Assembly: GCA_021828375.1 (NCBI GenBank)
Contig: JAKARS010000005.1
Coordinates: forward strand, 1-64,000
DNA length: 64,000 bases
Source of the DNA: Nitrospirota bacterium
Lineage (GTDB): Bacteria > Nitrospirota > Leptospirillia > Leptospirillales > Leptospirillaceae
Direction of reading: 5' to 3'
Shown here: positions 39,832-50,529 of the stretch, piece by piece
Layout of the letters: every line of letters starts with the position of its first letter
How positions within the stretch are numbered: position 1 is the stretch's first letter
The notes under the pieces: model-generated
Database searches by the model: none
Told to the model about the DNA's origin: nothing
What the model saw: the letters and a program-made list of their open reading frames with translations, nothing else
Made by a program: the position numbers and the translations under genes

Positions 39832-40544
39832 TGCGTGGCTCCTGTTTTGGTCTTAATGGTCGGAAGGAGATCCTTCCTGATGCTTTTGGCAAAGAGGTCT
39901 CCCATCAGTTCGGGGAGTTTCTCCGGATCGAAGGAGACGGAAGGCTTGGGCAAGAAGTGGCGTTCGATCTTGCGGGTGATTGTCCGGGTGGTTCTCCCTT
40001 CGTGAAGAACCAATGTTGCCGTATAGGCGATCCGGACAGTCTGTTTCGCCTCGACAAGGCTTTGGCGGACACGATCCTCAAATGTGCCGATGGAGAGGGA
40101 AAGCGTCGTGGCATTCCCGGGAATAGCCCCCTGGGCCAGTGTCGGAGCGAATCCGGCTCCGGAAAGGGTTCGAACGAGAATCGCGTCGAGAGCGGGACCG
40201 ACGGGATTCTGGGGAACGAGTTGGGAATAGGTTCCGTCCTGGTGGAAGAGGGTTCCGACATCGGCCATCTCCGAAGGGGTCTGGGTCGGGATGACGACGA
40301 TCGGGATCGTTCCGGCCACATGATCGGATGCGGCCCCTTCGGCGGTCGGAGCAGAGACGACCACCGGAGGCGCCGGTCCGTAGGAGGCACATCCCGGGAA
40401 AAGGAAGAGACCTGCGACTGCGGCAAGGGAGAGTATCCCGGCGGGGATTGTCGTGTGAAGCCTTTTTCTCAGGGAATGCCCATGAAGAGGCATGGATGGC
40501 ATTGGTTTCATAACGCAACTCCTTTCTGGGTGGGAAGGTCCCAT
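39828..40544 (-). CDS. Putative lipoprotein (YajG-like), function unknown
   Basis: LFLFPGCASYGPAPP lipobox-like segment; probable internal start. Confidence 0.6.
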   Translation of the reverse strand: MGPSHPERSCVMKPMPSMPLHGHSLRKRLHTTIPAGILSLAAVAGLFLFPGCASYGPAPPVVVSAPTAEGAASDHVAGTIPIVVIPTQTPSEMADVGTLFHQDGTYSQLVPQNPVGPALDAILVRTLSGAGFAPTLAQGAIPGNATTLSLSIGTFEDRVRQSLVEAKQTVRIAYTATLVLHEGRTTRTITRKIERHFLPKPSVSFDPEKLPELMGDLFAKSIRKDLLPTIKTKTGATH

Positions 40545-40572
40545 TCTTCCTTGGAGGATTCCTGGACTGATC

Positions 40573-41043
40573 CTATGGAAGAACCGTCAGGACCTTGGTT
40601 TGGGTCAGGGATGTCTTTCCGGGAGGATTCTTCCAGACAACTGCCACGGTATGAATTCCTGCCGCCTGGGCCGGGAGTGTGACCCAGATGGCGTCGGCTT
40701 CCGAGAGATCCGAAAGGGCCACCGGAGTTTTGTCGACATCGGCTTCAAGACGGTAGAATTCGCCCGGGGGGGGCGGATGCGAAAAATGAACGCGTATCTT
40801 GATGGCCTTTCCCTGGTGCGGATTGTCGGGGAAAACCACCGTCATGAGCGGATTCTCTTTGGCAAAGGCCGGAGGGAGTGAGGTTGTTCCCCACAGGAGG
40901 CCGCATAGAAAGCCCCATAGAAGGAAGGATCGCCCCAATCCTTCGAGCGTTCTGTGGACCCTCCGGCTTCGGAGAAAATCGCGGGAAGATGATATCCCCG
41001 GCTTGGGACCCCTGGCTTCTTCATCCTCTTTTTTTCTATCCAT
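40573..41043 (-). CDS. Hypothetical exported protein
   Basis: Hydrophobic N-terminal segment then Ig-like-looking beta pattern; no motif recognised. Confidence 0.5.
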   Translation of the reverse strand: MDRKKEDEEARGPKPGISSSRDFLRSRRVHRTLEGLGRSFLLWGFLCGLLWGTTSLPPAFAKENPLMTVVFPDNPHQGKAIKIRVHFSHPPPPGEFYRLEADVDKTPVALSDLSEADAIWVTLPAQAAGIHTVAVVWKNPPGKTSLTQTKVLTVLP

Positions 41044-41072
41044 CCAAGCCCCTCATCTGATACAATGGCCCC

Positions 41073-41567
41073 ATGATCATCAACCATCGTTCTCCCCTCT
41101 TTTTAAAATACATCATCCTCGAACGTATTGCGAAGGGGGCCGTCGCCTTTCTCATCGGTCTCGGGGGGCTTTCCTTGGGCCCGGTTCGCCTCAATCACCT
41201 CCTTTACCATTGGGCGCAAAACTTTAATATTGATACGGACAATGCCTTTACCGGACAGATTTTCCGGAAGACCGGCCTTGTGGGGCCGAACATGCTGATG
41301 ATCATTTCCGTTGGGGGAATCGTCTACGGGTTGGTCAACTTTACTGTGGCCTGGGGGCTCCACCGTCGTTTCCGCTGGGCAGAGTACATGACCATCATCG
41401 AGATCTCGGCCTTGATTCCCCTCGAGGTATACGCCATGCACTCCCACTTTTCTCCATGGAGGCTGGGAGCCTTTATCCTCAATGTGATCATCGTGATCTA
41501 CCTTCTCCGCAACAGACAGCTGTTCCATGGGATTCACGAGGCGGTCGACGAGGGAGATCCTGCCTGA
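41073..41567 (+). CDS. DUF2127-like membrane protein
   Basis: ILERIAKGAVAFLIGLGGL, YGLVNFTVAWGLHRRFRWAEYMTIIEISALIPLEVYA. Confidence 0.75.
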   Translation: MIINHRSPLFLKYIILERIAKGAVAFLIGLGGLSLGPVRLNHLLYHWAQNFNIDTDNAFTGQIFRKTGLVGPNMLMIISVGGIVYGLVNFTVAWGLHRRFRWAEYMTIIEISALIPLEVYAMHSHFSPWRLGAFILNVIIVIYLLRNRQLFHGIHEAVDEGDPA

Positions 41568-41597
41568 TCTTCCCTCCGTGAGACAAAGAGGAAGTTC

Positions 41598-42821
41598 ATG
41601 GCCGTCTTTCTTCCCGTTCTGCTTTTTCTTTCCAATCTGCTCAACTACCTGGACCGTCAGCTTTTCACGGCACTGTTCCCGGTGCTGGCTCCGGCCTATC
41701 ACCTCTCTGATACGAAAATGGGCCTCCTCGGCTCTTCCTTTACCCTGTCCTATTTGCTGGCGGCTCCTGTGGTCGGGGTCCTCCTCGATCGCGTCTCTCC
41801 CCGAATTCTTCTGTCCGCCGGCGTTCTCGTTTTCTCTCTTGGCATGGCCATTGCCAGCACGGCTTCCGGGACGGTCGGGCTTTTTTCGGGCCGGATTCTG
41901 ACGGGAGTGGGAGAGGCGTCTCTCATTGTTGTGGGACCCCGGATCCTGGGGGGCCGAAAGGGAGGGGGGGTAAGGCTGGGCCTTTTTTTCCTGGCATTGC
42001 CCCTCGGTGTCGCCACGGGATTCCTGCTGGCCTCCCGGGCCCTTTCCGATTTTCACCGGATCCTGTTTCTCCCGGTTCTCCCGGGAATTCTCCTGGGTGG
42101 GATGTTCCTTCTTCCCTTTGTTAAGGGGGGGCAGACCCCAGAAAAGGTTGACGATTGTTCGCCCCCCTCCCTCCCGGTGATCTCCCGGTTCTCGCTGCTT
42201 TTTCTCGATGCGCGTTTGCGGACCTTGGTTTTTCTGCAGAGCGTGACCTTTTTTGTCATGGGAGGGATGGCCGTCTGGCTTTCCGTGTACCTGACACGCG
42301 TTCGACATCTGTCGATCAGGGAGGCCGGACAGACGAGTGCCGTTGCCCTGGTGATCGGCGGGGTTGTTGGAATCCTCCTGTCAGGATATTTTTGCGACAA
42401 GATTAAGGAGGGAGACCCGGCCGGAATGTTTTTTCTCCTGTCGCGGACACAATTCCTGGCACTGGCAGGAATCTGTCTGGTGCTTGTGGCGGATCGTCGT
42501 TCGCTCCTTTTGGTTGGGATGGTTCTCTCAAGTGGTGCTCTTTTCGGCCTGAATGTCAGTCTGGTGGCCGCATTCATGAGGGTGAGCGCTCCCTCGCTTT
42601 GGGGGTGTGTTCTGGGCGGAGGTCTCTTCCTCTCTCATCTTGGGGGAGATCTTCCGGCAGGAACCCTGATTGGGATCATCTCCACCCATCTGGGACTCAA
42701 GGCCGGAGTTGAGATTCTTCTTCCCGGTCCCCTGCTGGCAGGTCTTCTTGTTGTCAGCTGGCGGGGAATGAGGGAAAGGGCCCAGATTGGGTCTTCCGGA
42801 CCGCCATTCTTTTCGGGATGA
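41598..42821 (+). CDS. MFS transporter
   Basis: LLNYLDRQLFTALFPVLAPAYHLSDTKMGLLGSSFTLSYLLAAPVVGVLLDR. Confidence 0.9.
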   Translation: MAVFLPVLLFLSNLLNYLDRQLFTALFPVLAPAYHLSDTKMGLLGSSFTLSYLLAAPVVGVLLDRVSPRILLSAGVLVFSLGMAIASTASGTVGLFSGRILTGVGEASLIVVGPRILGGRKGGGVRLGLFFLALPLGVATGFLLASRALSDFHRILFLPVLPGILLGGMFLLPFVKGGQTPEKVDDCSPPSLPVISRFSLLFLDARLRTLVFLQSVTFFVMGGMAVWLSVYLTRVRHLSIREAGQTSAVALVIGGVVGILLSGYFCDKIKEGDPAGMFFLLSRTQFLALAGICLVLVADRRSLLLVGMVLSSGALFGLNVSLVAAFMRVSAPSLWGCVLGGGLFLSHLGGDLPAGTLIGIISTHLGLKAGVEILLPGPLLAGLLVVSWRGMRERAQIGSSGPPFFSG

Positions 42822-42916
42822 GTCTCCATGCTATACTTTCTAAAAAGAACGATGGCTGTCCCTTCGGATCGAAGGCGAAGGGCTGAAGATGAAACTGTGT
42901 CCTGTAGGAGAGGCGC

Positions 42917-43387
42917 GTGAATAAAACGGTGGCAGATATCATGACGAAAAAGGTAATCACGGTCTCCCCGGAGGATTCCCTCAGAAAGCTTGCCGAGGTG
43001 CTGACGGCTGAGAAGATCTCCGGAGCTCCTGTCGTTGACTCCACGGGGCGTTATCTCGGGGTCGTGGGGGAGCATGACCTGATCCGCCATGAAAAGCCCC
43101 TTCACATTCCGACGGTGCTGACACTTTTTGATTCGTGGATTCCTCTCGAGCTTCCCTCGACCCTGAAAAAAGAAATCTCTCGCATTGGCGCGACATCGGT
43201 GCGGGATATCCTGAACAAGACAGCGCCGACTCTTGCGCTGCAGGATCCTTTACGCAAGGCGGTCGAGCTTTTCGACCGGGAGGATGTGGACATCCTTCCC
43301 GTTGTCGATAAGGGGACGCTGGTCGGTGTCGTGGGGCGGGAGGACCTGGTCCGTCTCCTGTTGACGGGTGATGACGTCGTCGACTGA
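42917..43387 (+). CDS. Tandem CBS-domain protein
   Basis: VADIMTKKVITVSPEDSLRKLAEVLTAEKISGAPVVD and a second CBS repeat. Confidence 0.9.
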   Translation: MNKTVADIMTKKVITVSPEDSLRKLAEVLTAEKISGAPVVDSTGRYLGVVGEHDLIRHEKPLHIPTVLTLFDSWIPLELPSTLKKEISRIGATSVRDILNKTAPTLALQDPLRKAVELFDREDVDILPVVDKGTLVGVVGREDLVRLLLTGDDVVD

Positions 43388-43943
43388 TCCTTTCTCAGTG
43401 GAGTCCGAGGAGTTTTTTGTTCCTTCCGGGATCGGACTGGGAGCGGTGGGAGAGCTTTTGGGTCATGCGGCCCTCCCGGGTCTCCTCTTTCTTCTGACGG
43501 GACCCATGGGATCAGGAAAGACCTCCCTGGCTGCCGGTGTTGCCCGAGGAATGGGCATCACCTCCCGGATCGCCTCTCCGACCTTTCTCTACCTGCAGTC
43601 CTATGCGTCTTCCGGAGGCCCCTCCTCCTTGGCCCTTCTGCACGCTGACTGGGACCGGGTCGCTCCCGGATCGGAGGATCTTGAAGAGACTCTGGTCGCT
43701 GGAGCGGAAGACCGGGTGACCCTCGTCGAATGGGGAGAAAAGCTTCCAGACTCCCTTGTGGCAAGTTTTTCTCTGAGGGTCCGTCTTTTGTTGTCAATCC
43801 CGGAGGACCGGGAGGGCCGTCTGCTTAAGATGTTCTGGGATCCTGCCACAGACAGGCCCGAGGATCTCCGGCTGATGAGGAGAACCGTGCGGACCCTGCT
43901 GGATGACAGGCTTCCTTCTCTTCGTCGAAAAACCAAGAACTGA
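43371..43943 (+). CDS. tsaE: tRNA t6A biosynthesis ATPase TsaE
   Basis: LLTGPMGSGKTSLAAGVARGMGI, IASPTFLYLQSY, VEWGEKLPD. Confidence 0.9.
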   Translation: MTSSTDPFSVESEEFFVPSGIGLGAVGELLGHAALPGLLFLLTGPMGSGKTSLAAGVARGMGITSRIASPTFLYLQSYASSGGPSSLALLHADWDRVAPGSEDLEETLVAGAEDRVTLVEWGEKLPDSLVASFSLRVRLLLSIPEDREGRLLKMFWDPATDRPEDLRLMRRTVRTLLDDRLPSLRRKTKN

Positions 43944-43968
43944 ACATAGATCCCCTCTCAGGGAGGAG

Positions 43969-44487
43969 ATGCCGATGAATCACCTCTTTGCCCCTTGGCG
44001 AATGCGCTATATCAAGGGAGAATCGCGTACCGCCGATGATGGGAGCTGTCTTCTGTGCGAGATTCCCCGGGATGGTGTGAGTCGTGACCGTCTGGTCCTC
44101 TATCGGGGCAACCTTTGCTATGTGGTGATGAATGCCTTTCCTTACACGAGCGGACATCTTATGGTCGTTCCCCTCGACCATGGAGCCAAGATGGGGGATT
44201 TTCCTCTCCCGGTCCTTTCCGAAATGACCTCCCTCCTGCGGGAGTGCGAGAGAATCATCGGGGAGATCTACCGGCCGGGGGGATTCAACATGGGAATCAA
44301 TGTGGGAAGTGCCGCGGGAGCCGGAATTGCCGGCCATCTTCACGCCCATATTCTTCCCCGCTGGGACGGGGACACGAATTTTCTGACGACTGTCGCCGAG
44401 GCCCGGGTTGTTCCGGAGGACCTTCGCGAAAGCTACGACCGCCTCCGGCCCTCCTTTACCCGTCTTTCGCCCGTTTCCACCCCCTGA
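43969..44487 (+). CDS. HIT-family hydrolase
   Basis: NHLFAPWRMRYI, GHLMVVPLDH, GIAGHLHAHILPRWDGD. Confidence 0.93.
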   Translation: MPMNHLFAPWRMRYIKGESRTADDGSCLLCEIPRDGVSRDRLVLYRGNLCYVVMNAFPYTSGHLMVVPLDHGAKMGDFPLPVLSEMTSLLRECERIIGEIYRPGGFNMGINVGSAAGAGIAGHLHAHILPRWDGDTNFLTTVAEARVVPEDLRESYDRLRPSFTRLSPVSTP

Positions 44488-44608
44488 AAAAGAACGGGGG
44501 GTGGGGCTTCAGGGATGAGAGGGATCTCCTTCCGGAAGACTTGATTGGCGCAAGGTGCCGGCGTAGGATGAAGAGGTGTCTTCTTCTTCAGTTGCAGGGA
44601 GGTTTGAA

Positions 44609-45328
44609 ATGAGACGATTTCGGTATTTGATTGTTCTGCCGGCTGTTCTTGTGGGCTTGACGATTTCTTTGGCGATGAAGCCAGGCACCGCCAGTGCTTG
44701 GGTCGTTGATGAGAAGACGAATTATCCTGTGGCCCAAGTCCATGCCCAGCTCGCGACTTTGTATAACCAGTACAAGACGCTTGCGACGGAGATGGATTCG
44801 ATGCTGGCAGATCCGAAGGTCTCCCCCGCCCGGTATGAGGCATGGAAGAAGGACTGGACGAAGCGAATGTTTGCGGCGGAGGCCAATCTTCGCACCTTTT
44901 ATCCCTACTTCATGCCCATCAATCAGCATCCCTGGACCCGGGAAGCCGCTGTCTTTACCAATCTTCAGGGCGTCAGGGAGTGGCTCTGGACGGTGGAGCA
45001 GGACAAGGAGAGCCTGGTCCTGGGCAAGCCCAATTTCGATATCGACAATGGGGCGATCTATCCCCGCAATATTGATATGTATCGGGGGTTTCTGCAAAAA
45101 GCCGGAGGGATCTTGACCGGAGGTCCCTTTTACGGTAATTTCTTCAAGGACACTCAGGCGACCATTCTGGCAAATTATTGCGTCTATCCCGAGGTTCATG
45201 GGGACGGTTCCACCCATATGACAAAGCTCGTCAAGCCCTCCTTTCACAAGATGGGCCTCGTCAATGGTCTGAAGGAGCGCCAGGAGGCCAAGAATACACA
45301 GGCCGCTCCCGCTTCCGTGGCCCGTTAA
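44609..45328 (+). CDS. Hypothetical secreted protein, no recognised domain
   Basis: Signal peptide MRRFRYLIVLPAVLVGLTISLAMKPGTASA; SD gggagg; helical Trp/Tyr-rich body. Confidence 0.75.
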   Translation: MRRFRYLIVLPAVLVGLTISLAMKPGTASAWVVDEKTNYPVAQVHAQLATLYNQYKTLATEMDSMLADPKVSPARYEAWKKDWTKRMFAAEANLRTFYPYFMPINQHPWTREAAVFTNLQGVREWLWTVEQDKESLVLGKPNFDIDNGAIYPRNIDMYRGFLQKAGGILTGGPFYGNFFKDTQATILANYCVYPEVHGDGSTHMTKLVKPSFHKMGLVNGLKERQEAKNTQAAPASVAR

Positions 45329-45441
45329 CCTCCGAAGCTTCCTTTACTCTCCCGTCCTGATGCGGGGGTGATTATCGGGAACATGCCTTGTCATCGACTC
45401 CTTTAAGTCTGGGACTGCGAGCCCGGAAAGGGGATCTTACC

Positions 45442-45597
45442 ATGTCATGCGTCAGCCGGATGCCTGATCGGCATCAGCGTTGCGTTTTTTTCCTGCCGAA
45501 GAGTCTTCTCTCCTTTTTTTTCCTGAAATCTCAGAACCTCGCTGTATTCTTTCAGCACCAATTCCGGCAGCCCTTCCACGAGATGTGTCGTCCGTGA
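45442..45597 (+). other. Candidate U-rich leader ORF of the pyr operon (51 codons)
   Basis: [52 protein letters not shown]7 and T8 tracts; TGA overlaps the pyrR GTG. Confidence 0.4.
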
Positions 45598-46154
45598 ACC
45601 CCTCCGATCCCTCCCGACTTCTTCTGGATTCTCCGAGAATCGACCGGATCCTGCGCCGCATGGCCCATGAAATCCTCGAGAAGAATCAGGGCCCCTCCGG
45701 ACTCTATCTTGTGGGAATTCTTCAAGGGGGAGAACCCTTGGCAAATAGGCTCGCGGATCTGATCGAATCCTTCGAAGGGATCCGGCCTCCGGCCGGCGCC
45801 CTCGATGTCACCCTCTACCGGGATGACCTGTCCGGCCGGGAGGCCCTTCCCCTCCTGAGACAGAGCCACCTGCCTCTTTCGATCGATGGAAAAAAGATCG
45901 TTCTCGTGGACGATGTTCTCTTCACGGGACGGACGGTTCGTGCCGCCATGGACTTCCTTGTCGACTTCGGGCGTCCTGCCCGGATCATGCTGGCCGTTCT
46001 GGTGGATCGGGGCCATCGGGAACTCCCCATCCGTGCAGATTTTGTCGGGAAAAACATTCCGACCGCCCATGAGGAGAAGGTCTTGGTCGACCTGGCTCCG
46101 GGGGCGGAAAGCGTGACCGTTGTTCGTCCTTCCCTGGGAGACCTCCATGCCTGA
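45594..46154 (+). CDS. pyrR: PyrR bifunctional regulator/uracil phosphoribosyltransferase
   Basis: [42 protein letters not shown]-like PRPP loop ([23 protein letters not shown]). Confidence 0.92.
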   Translation: MNPSDPSRLLLDSPRIDRILRRMAHEILEKNQGPSGLYLVGILQGGEPLANRLADLIESFEGIRPPAGALDVTLYRDDLSGREALPLLRQSHLPLSIDGKKIVLVDDVLFTGRTVRAAMDFLVDFGRPARIMLAVLVDRGHRELPIRADFVGKNIPTAHEEKVLVDLAPGAESVTVVRPSLGDLHA

Positions 46155-47142
46155 ACGACTCATGCCCTCGCCCTTGCCGGCCTTCGGGCCCCATCTCCTC
46201 TCCCTGTCGGGGATGACGCAGGAACGGATTGTCGGGATCCTTGATGCGGCCGAAGCCTTTCTTGATGTCGGCCAGCAGTCGGTGAAGAAGGTTCCGGTTC
46301 TCCGAGGAAAAACGCTGGTCAACCTCTTCTATGAATCCTCCACCCGAACCCGATCCTCCTTTGAGATTGCTGCCAAGCGACTCTCGGCGGACGTGATCAA
46401 CGTGACGCCCTCGCAAAGCAGCGTGACGAAGGGAGAGAGCCTGTCCGATACGGTGAAGACGATTGAAGCCCTCGGAGCCGACGGCATCGTGATTCGCCAT
46501 GCCTCTTCGGGAGCGGCCGAGTTTGTGGCGGAACGGGTGGAATGCCATGTGGTGAACGGAGGAGACGGATGCCATGAGCATCCGACCCAGGCCCTGCTCG
46601 ACCTCTTCACGATCCGGAAAAAGAAGGGACGAGTCGCCGGACTCACCGTGGCCATCGTCGGAGACATCCTTCACAGTCGGGTGGCGAGATCGAACATTCT
46701 GGGGCTCTCTGCCCTGGGGGCCAACATTCGTCTTGTGGCTCCGCCCACACTCCTGCCGCGGGGGATCGATCGCTGGCCGGTGACGGTCTACGACCGCCTC
46801 GACCGGGGGATCGACGGCGCCGATGTGGTCATGGCCCTTCGTCTTCAGCTCGAACGGGCCTCGGGGGGGTATATCCCGTCTCTGGCGGAGTACTCCCGGC
46901 TCTACGGCCTCTCGCGGGAGGTTTTGGAGAGACACGCTCCGAAGGCCGTGGTGCTTCATCCGGGGCCGGTGAACCGGGGAGTGGAGATCTCGGGAGAGGA
47001 AAGCTGGAGCAACGATGTGGCCATTCTCGATCAGGTTGAATATGGTGTGGCCGTCCGGATGGCGGTTCTGTATCTGTTGATGGGCGGACGGGGGGAGGAC
47101 ACGTCCCTCCCCGCTGCCGGGTCAAGGGGGGAGGGGTTGTGA
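46147..47142 (+). CDS. pyrB: Aspartate carbamoyltransferase catalytic subunit
   Basis: [44 protein letters not shown]. Confidence 0.95.
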   Translation: MPERLMPSPLPAFGPHLLSLSGMTQERIVGILDAAEAFLDVGQQSVKKVPVLRGKTLVNLFYESSTRTRSSFEIAAKRLSADVINVTPSQSSVTKGESLSDTVKTIEALGADGIVIRHASSGAAEFVAERVECHVVNGGDGCHEHPTQALLDLFTIRKKKGRVAGLTVAIVGDILHSRVARSNILGLSALGANIRLVAPPTLLPRGIDRWPVTVYDRLDRGIDGADVVMALRLQLERASGGYIPSLAEYSRLYGLSREVLERHAPKAVVLHPGPVNRGVEISGEESWSNDVAILDQVEYGVAVRMAVLYLLMGGRGEDTSLPAAGSRGEGL

Positions 47143-48437
47143 GGGACGGTTCACCAGGCAATCTTCTGATCACGAACGTGACACTGTTTGATCCCGCCGA
47201 GGGGATCCTCGGCGGGGAAGGGGCTCTCCTGGTGAAGGAGGGGCGCATTGCTCCCGCGGGAACACCCATTCCCTCCGGGACTCCCGAGCTTGATGGCCGG
47301 GGGGGAGTCCTGTGTCCGGGCTTTGTCGATCTTCATGCCCATTTTCGCGAACCAGGATTCGAATACAAGGAAACGATTGCCAGCGGTTCCCGGGCCGCAG
47401 CGGCCGGTGGCTTCACCTCGGTCTGCGTCATGGCCAACACCAGCCCGGTCAATGACAACGACGCCGTCACGAGGGCCATCCTTGACCGTGCGCGTGAGGT
47501 CAATCTGGTGCGGGTCTTTCCCATCGGAGCCGTGACCCGGGGACTCGAAGGGCAGGAACTGACTGAAATGGGGGCCTTGGCGGCGGCCGGATGTGTGGCG
47601 TTTTCTGACGATGGTCGACCTGTTTCGACGGCCCTCATGATGCGCCGGGCGTTGGAGTACAGTCGCATCTTCGGACGACCGGTGATCGACCATTGCGAAG
47701 ACCTCGTCCTGTCAAACCGCGGCGTCATGAACGAGGGAAGCGTCTCGGCCGAGCTAGGCCTAGCCGGGATCCCCAACGCCTCGGAGGAGGTCTCCATCGC
47801 GCGGGATCTCTCCGTCCTGGAGCTCGCCGGAGGGCGCCTCCATGTGGCCCACCTCTCCACCGCCGGAGGAGTGAGGCTGGTCAGGGAGGCCAAACGACGA
47901 CACCTTCCCGTGACGGCCGAGACCTGCCCCCACTACTTTGCCCTGACCGACGAGGCGGTCCGCTGCCACGGGACCCATGCCAAAATGAACCCTCCCCTGC
48001 GTCGGGAGGAGGACCGGCTGGCGGTCATTGAGGGGCTCAAGGACGGGACAATCGATGTCATCGCCACCGATCATGCCCCTCACGCGCCGCACGAGAAAGA
48101 GCAGGAGTTCGACCGGGCCCCGTTCGGAATTATCGGCTTGGAAACGGCCTTTTCCCTCTCCCTCGACCTTGTCCGGGAGGGGGCGCTGACCTTTTCGGAG
48201 TTGATCTATCGCCTGTCGACCCGGCCAGCCGAGCTGTTCGGACTTCCCCGGGGAAGCCTGAGGATCGGGGGACTGGCCGATCTCGTTCTTCTTGACCTTT
48301 CGGACGAATGGGAGGCGGGCCGCTCAGGATATCGATCAAAGAGCCGGAACTCTCCCTTTACGGGGAGAAGGATGAAGGGCCGGGTGGCCGCCACGATTGT
48401 GGGCGGGCGAGTCGTCTTTTCGGGGGAGAAGCCATGA
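47139..48437 (+). CDS. pyrC: Dihydroorotase
   Basis: [45 protein letters not shown]. Confidence 0.95.
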   Translation: MRDGSPGNLLITNVTLFDPAEGILGGEGALLVKEGRIAPAGTPIPSGTPELDGRGGVLCPGFVDLHAHFREPGFEYKETIASGSRAAAAGGFTSVCVMANTSPVNDNDAVTRAILDRAREVNLVRVFPIGAVTRGLEGQELTEMGALAAAGCVAFSDDGRPVSTALMMRRALEYSRIFGRPVIDHCEDLVLSNRGVMNEGSVSAELGLAGIPNASEEVSIARDLSVLELAGGRLHVAHLSTAGGVRLVREAKRRHLPVTAETCPHYFALTDEAVRCHGTHAKMNPPLRREEDRLAVIEGLKDGTIDVIATDHAPHAPHEKEQEFDRAPFGIIGLETAFSLSLDLVREGALTFSELIYRLSTRPAELFGLPRGSLRIGGLADLVLLDLSDEWEAGRSGYRSKSRNSPFTGRRMKGRVAATIVGGRVVFSGEKP

Positions 48438-49540
48438 GCGGGCTTTTGGGGAAGCAGAAGATCTCCCTGGCGCTTGAGGACGGGACGGTCCTCTCGGGAA
48501 TTTCGGCCGGGGTCCCCGGGACGGTCACCGGAGAGTTTGTCTTCAATACGGCCATGTCGGGCTATGAAGAAGTCCTGACAGATCCTTCCTACGCCGGTCA
48601 GATCGTGACAATGACCTCTCCCATGATCGGAAACACCGGGATCACTCGGGATGATGCCGAGTCCGCCGGAGTGCATCTCTCCGGCTTTGTTGCCCGGGAA
48701 ATCGTTGCCCTTCCCTCGAACCACCGATCCCGGCTCTCCTTGCCGGACTACTTTCAGGAGCGGGGGGTTGTGGCGGCTTCCGGGATCGACACCCGCCTTC
48801 TGACGCTTCGTCTCCGGGACCGGGGAGTCCTCCGGGGGATTCTGACGACGGAGGAGCACGATCCTGCCGCCCTTCGGAAGGCGGCCAATGAAATTGTGCC
48901 CATCTCCGAGGTTGATCTTGTGGGCCGGGTCGCCTCCCGGGAGCGGACGACACTTTTTCCGGAGGGACCCTCCTCCCTCCGCGTCGTCCTCATCGACTAC
49001 GGGGCCAAGGCCTCCATCGCCCGATCCCTTCTTGGCCTGGGGATCGGAGTCACTGTGGTGCCTCCCCGAACGACGGCCCGCCAGATTCTTGACGACAGCC
49101 CTGACGGGGTGATTCTGTCCAATGGTCCGGGCGATCCCGCCAGTCTCGACTCCGAAGTGGAGGCAATCCGTGGGCTGGTCGGACGCCTCCCCCTCTTTGG
49201 AATCTGCCTCGGCCACCAGCTTCTCGCCAGAGCTGTCGGCTCCCGAACCTTCAAGTTGCCCTTTGGCCACCACGGGATCAACCATCCGGTCCTTGACCTT
49301 CGTGATGGGAGGGTTCTGATCACCTCCCAGAACCATAATTATGCGGTCGATCCCCGCTCTCTGCCTGCGGGTGCGATCCGGACCTTCGAGAGCTTATATG
49401 ATCATTCCCTTGAGGGACTCTGGTTCCGGGAGGCGAGGATCTATTCGGTCCAGTTTCATCCGGAATCAGCCCCGGGTCCTCATGATGCCCGCTCTGTCTT
49501 TTCCAGCTTCCATTCGATTCTCCAAGGAGAAGACCCGTGA
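48434..49540 (+). CDS. carA: Carbamoyl-phosphate synthase small chain
   Basis: FNTAMSGYEEVLTDPSYAGQIVTMT, LFGICLGHQLLARAVG, VQFHPESAPGPHD. Confidence 0.95.
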   Translation: MSGLLGKQKISLALEDGTVLSGISAGVPGTVTGEFVFNTAMSGYEEVLTDPSYAGQIVTMTSPMIGNTGITRDDAESAGVHLSGFVAREIVALPSNHRSRLSLPDYFQERGVVAASGIDTRLLTLRLRDRGVLRGILTTEEHDPAALRKAANEIVPISEVDLVGRVASRERTTLFPEGPSSLRVVLIDYGAKASIARSLLGLGIGVTVVPPRTTARQILDDSPDGVILSNGPGDPASLDSEVEAIRGLVGRLPLFGICLGHQLLARAVGSRTFKLPFGHHGINHPVLDLRDGRVLITSQNHNYAVDPRSLPAGAIRTFESLYDHSLEGLWFREARIYSVQFHPESAPGPHDARSVFSSFHSILQGEDP

Positions 49541-50529
49541 GCTTTTCCTGTCTCGAAGATCTCCTCTCTCCGGAGGTCCGGGAAAACATCGCCGAGGCTT
49601 ACCGGGCCCTTTATTCCTGCTGGGTCTGCCCCCGCCACTGCGGGGTGAACCGTCTGTCGGGGGAGCAGGGGACATGTCGAACGGGGGCCCTGGCAAAAGT
49701 GGCTGCCGCGAATCTCCACTTCGGGGAGGAGCCCTGTCTCACCGGAACCCGAGGATCGGGAACCGTCTTCTTTTCCGGGTGCAATCTGGCCTGCGACTTC
49801 TGCCAGAACTTTCCCCTGAGCCAATATGGTCAGGGAGTCGAGCGAACCCCCGGAGAGATCGCGGAGATCTACCTCGACCTTCAGCGCCGAGGGGCCCACA
49901 ACATCAATCTTGTGACCCCCAGCCATGTCGTGCCCCAGGTCCTTCACTCCCTGGCGCTGGCCCGGGCCAGGGGACTTGCGATTCCTGTTGTTTACAACTC
50001 CAACGGATATGATGAACCCGCCATGCTCCGCCTCCTGGAGGGCTGGGTCGACGTCTACCTGCCCGACATGAAGTATTCCGCAGAGGCCCCCGCCCTTCGC
50101 TACTCCAAGGCGCCGGCCTATGTGCAGCGCAACCGGGCCGCCGTCCGCGAGATGTTTCGGCAGGTGGGGCCGCTCACCCTCGATGGACAGGGGTTGGCCC
50201 AACGGGGGGTTCTGGTCCGCCACCTTCTCCTTCCGTCAGGAATCTCGGGATTTGAGGGCGTGGCGCGCTTCATCCGGGAAGAGCTGGGTGATCGTGTGGC
50301 CGTCTCCTTCATGGGGCAGTACTTTCCCGCCCATCGCGCCTTGCGGGTTCCCCTCCTGGCCCGGAGGCTGACGGCCGAGGAATACGAAAAAGGATTGGGA
50401 ATCCTCTTTTCTGAGGGACTTCTCGAGGGATATGTGCAGGAATTTGAAGAGGAGGAGCCGATTTCCTCCTCCCGACCGGAAACAGAGGAGAGCGCGTGCC
50501 AAAAAGAGATGACCTTCGCCATATCCTGA
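49537..50529 (+). CDS. PflX-like (COG1313-type) radical SAM protein
   Basis: [46 protein letters not shown] start overlap with carA, 34-nt overlap with carB. Confidence 0.88.
   Translation: MSFSCLEDLLSPEVRENIAEAYRALYSCWVCPRHCGVNRLSGEQGTCRTGALAKVAAANLHFGEEPCLTGTRGSGTVFFSGCNLACDFCQNFPLSQYGQGVERTPGEIAEIYLDLQRRGAHNINLVTPSHVVPQVLHSLALARARGLAIPVVYNSNGYDEPAMLRLLEGWVDVYLPDMKYSAEAPALRYSKAPAYVQRNRAAVREMFRQVGPLTLDGQGLAQRGVLVRHLLLPSGISGFEGVARFIREELGDRVAVSFMGQYFPAHRALRVPLLARRLTAEEYEKGLGILFSEGLLEGYVQEFEEEEPISSSRPETEESACQKEMTFAIS

Noticed and set aside
41103-42308. 401-aa Gly/Lys/Glu-rich minus-strand ORF
   Set aside because: Antisense to DUF2127 and MFS genes; composition is the reverse complement of hydrophobic codons.
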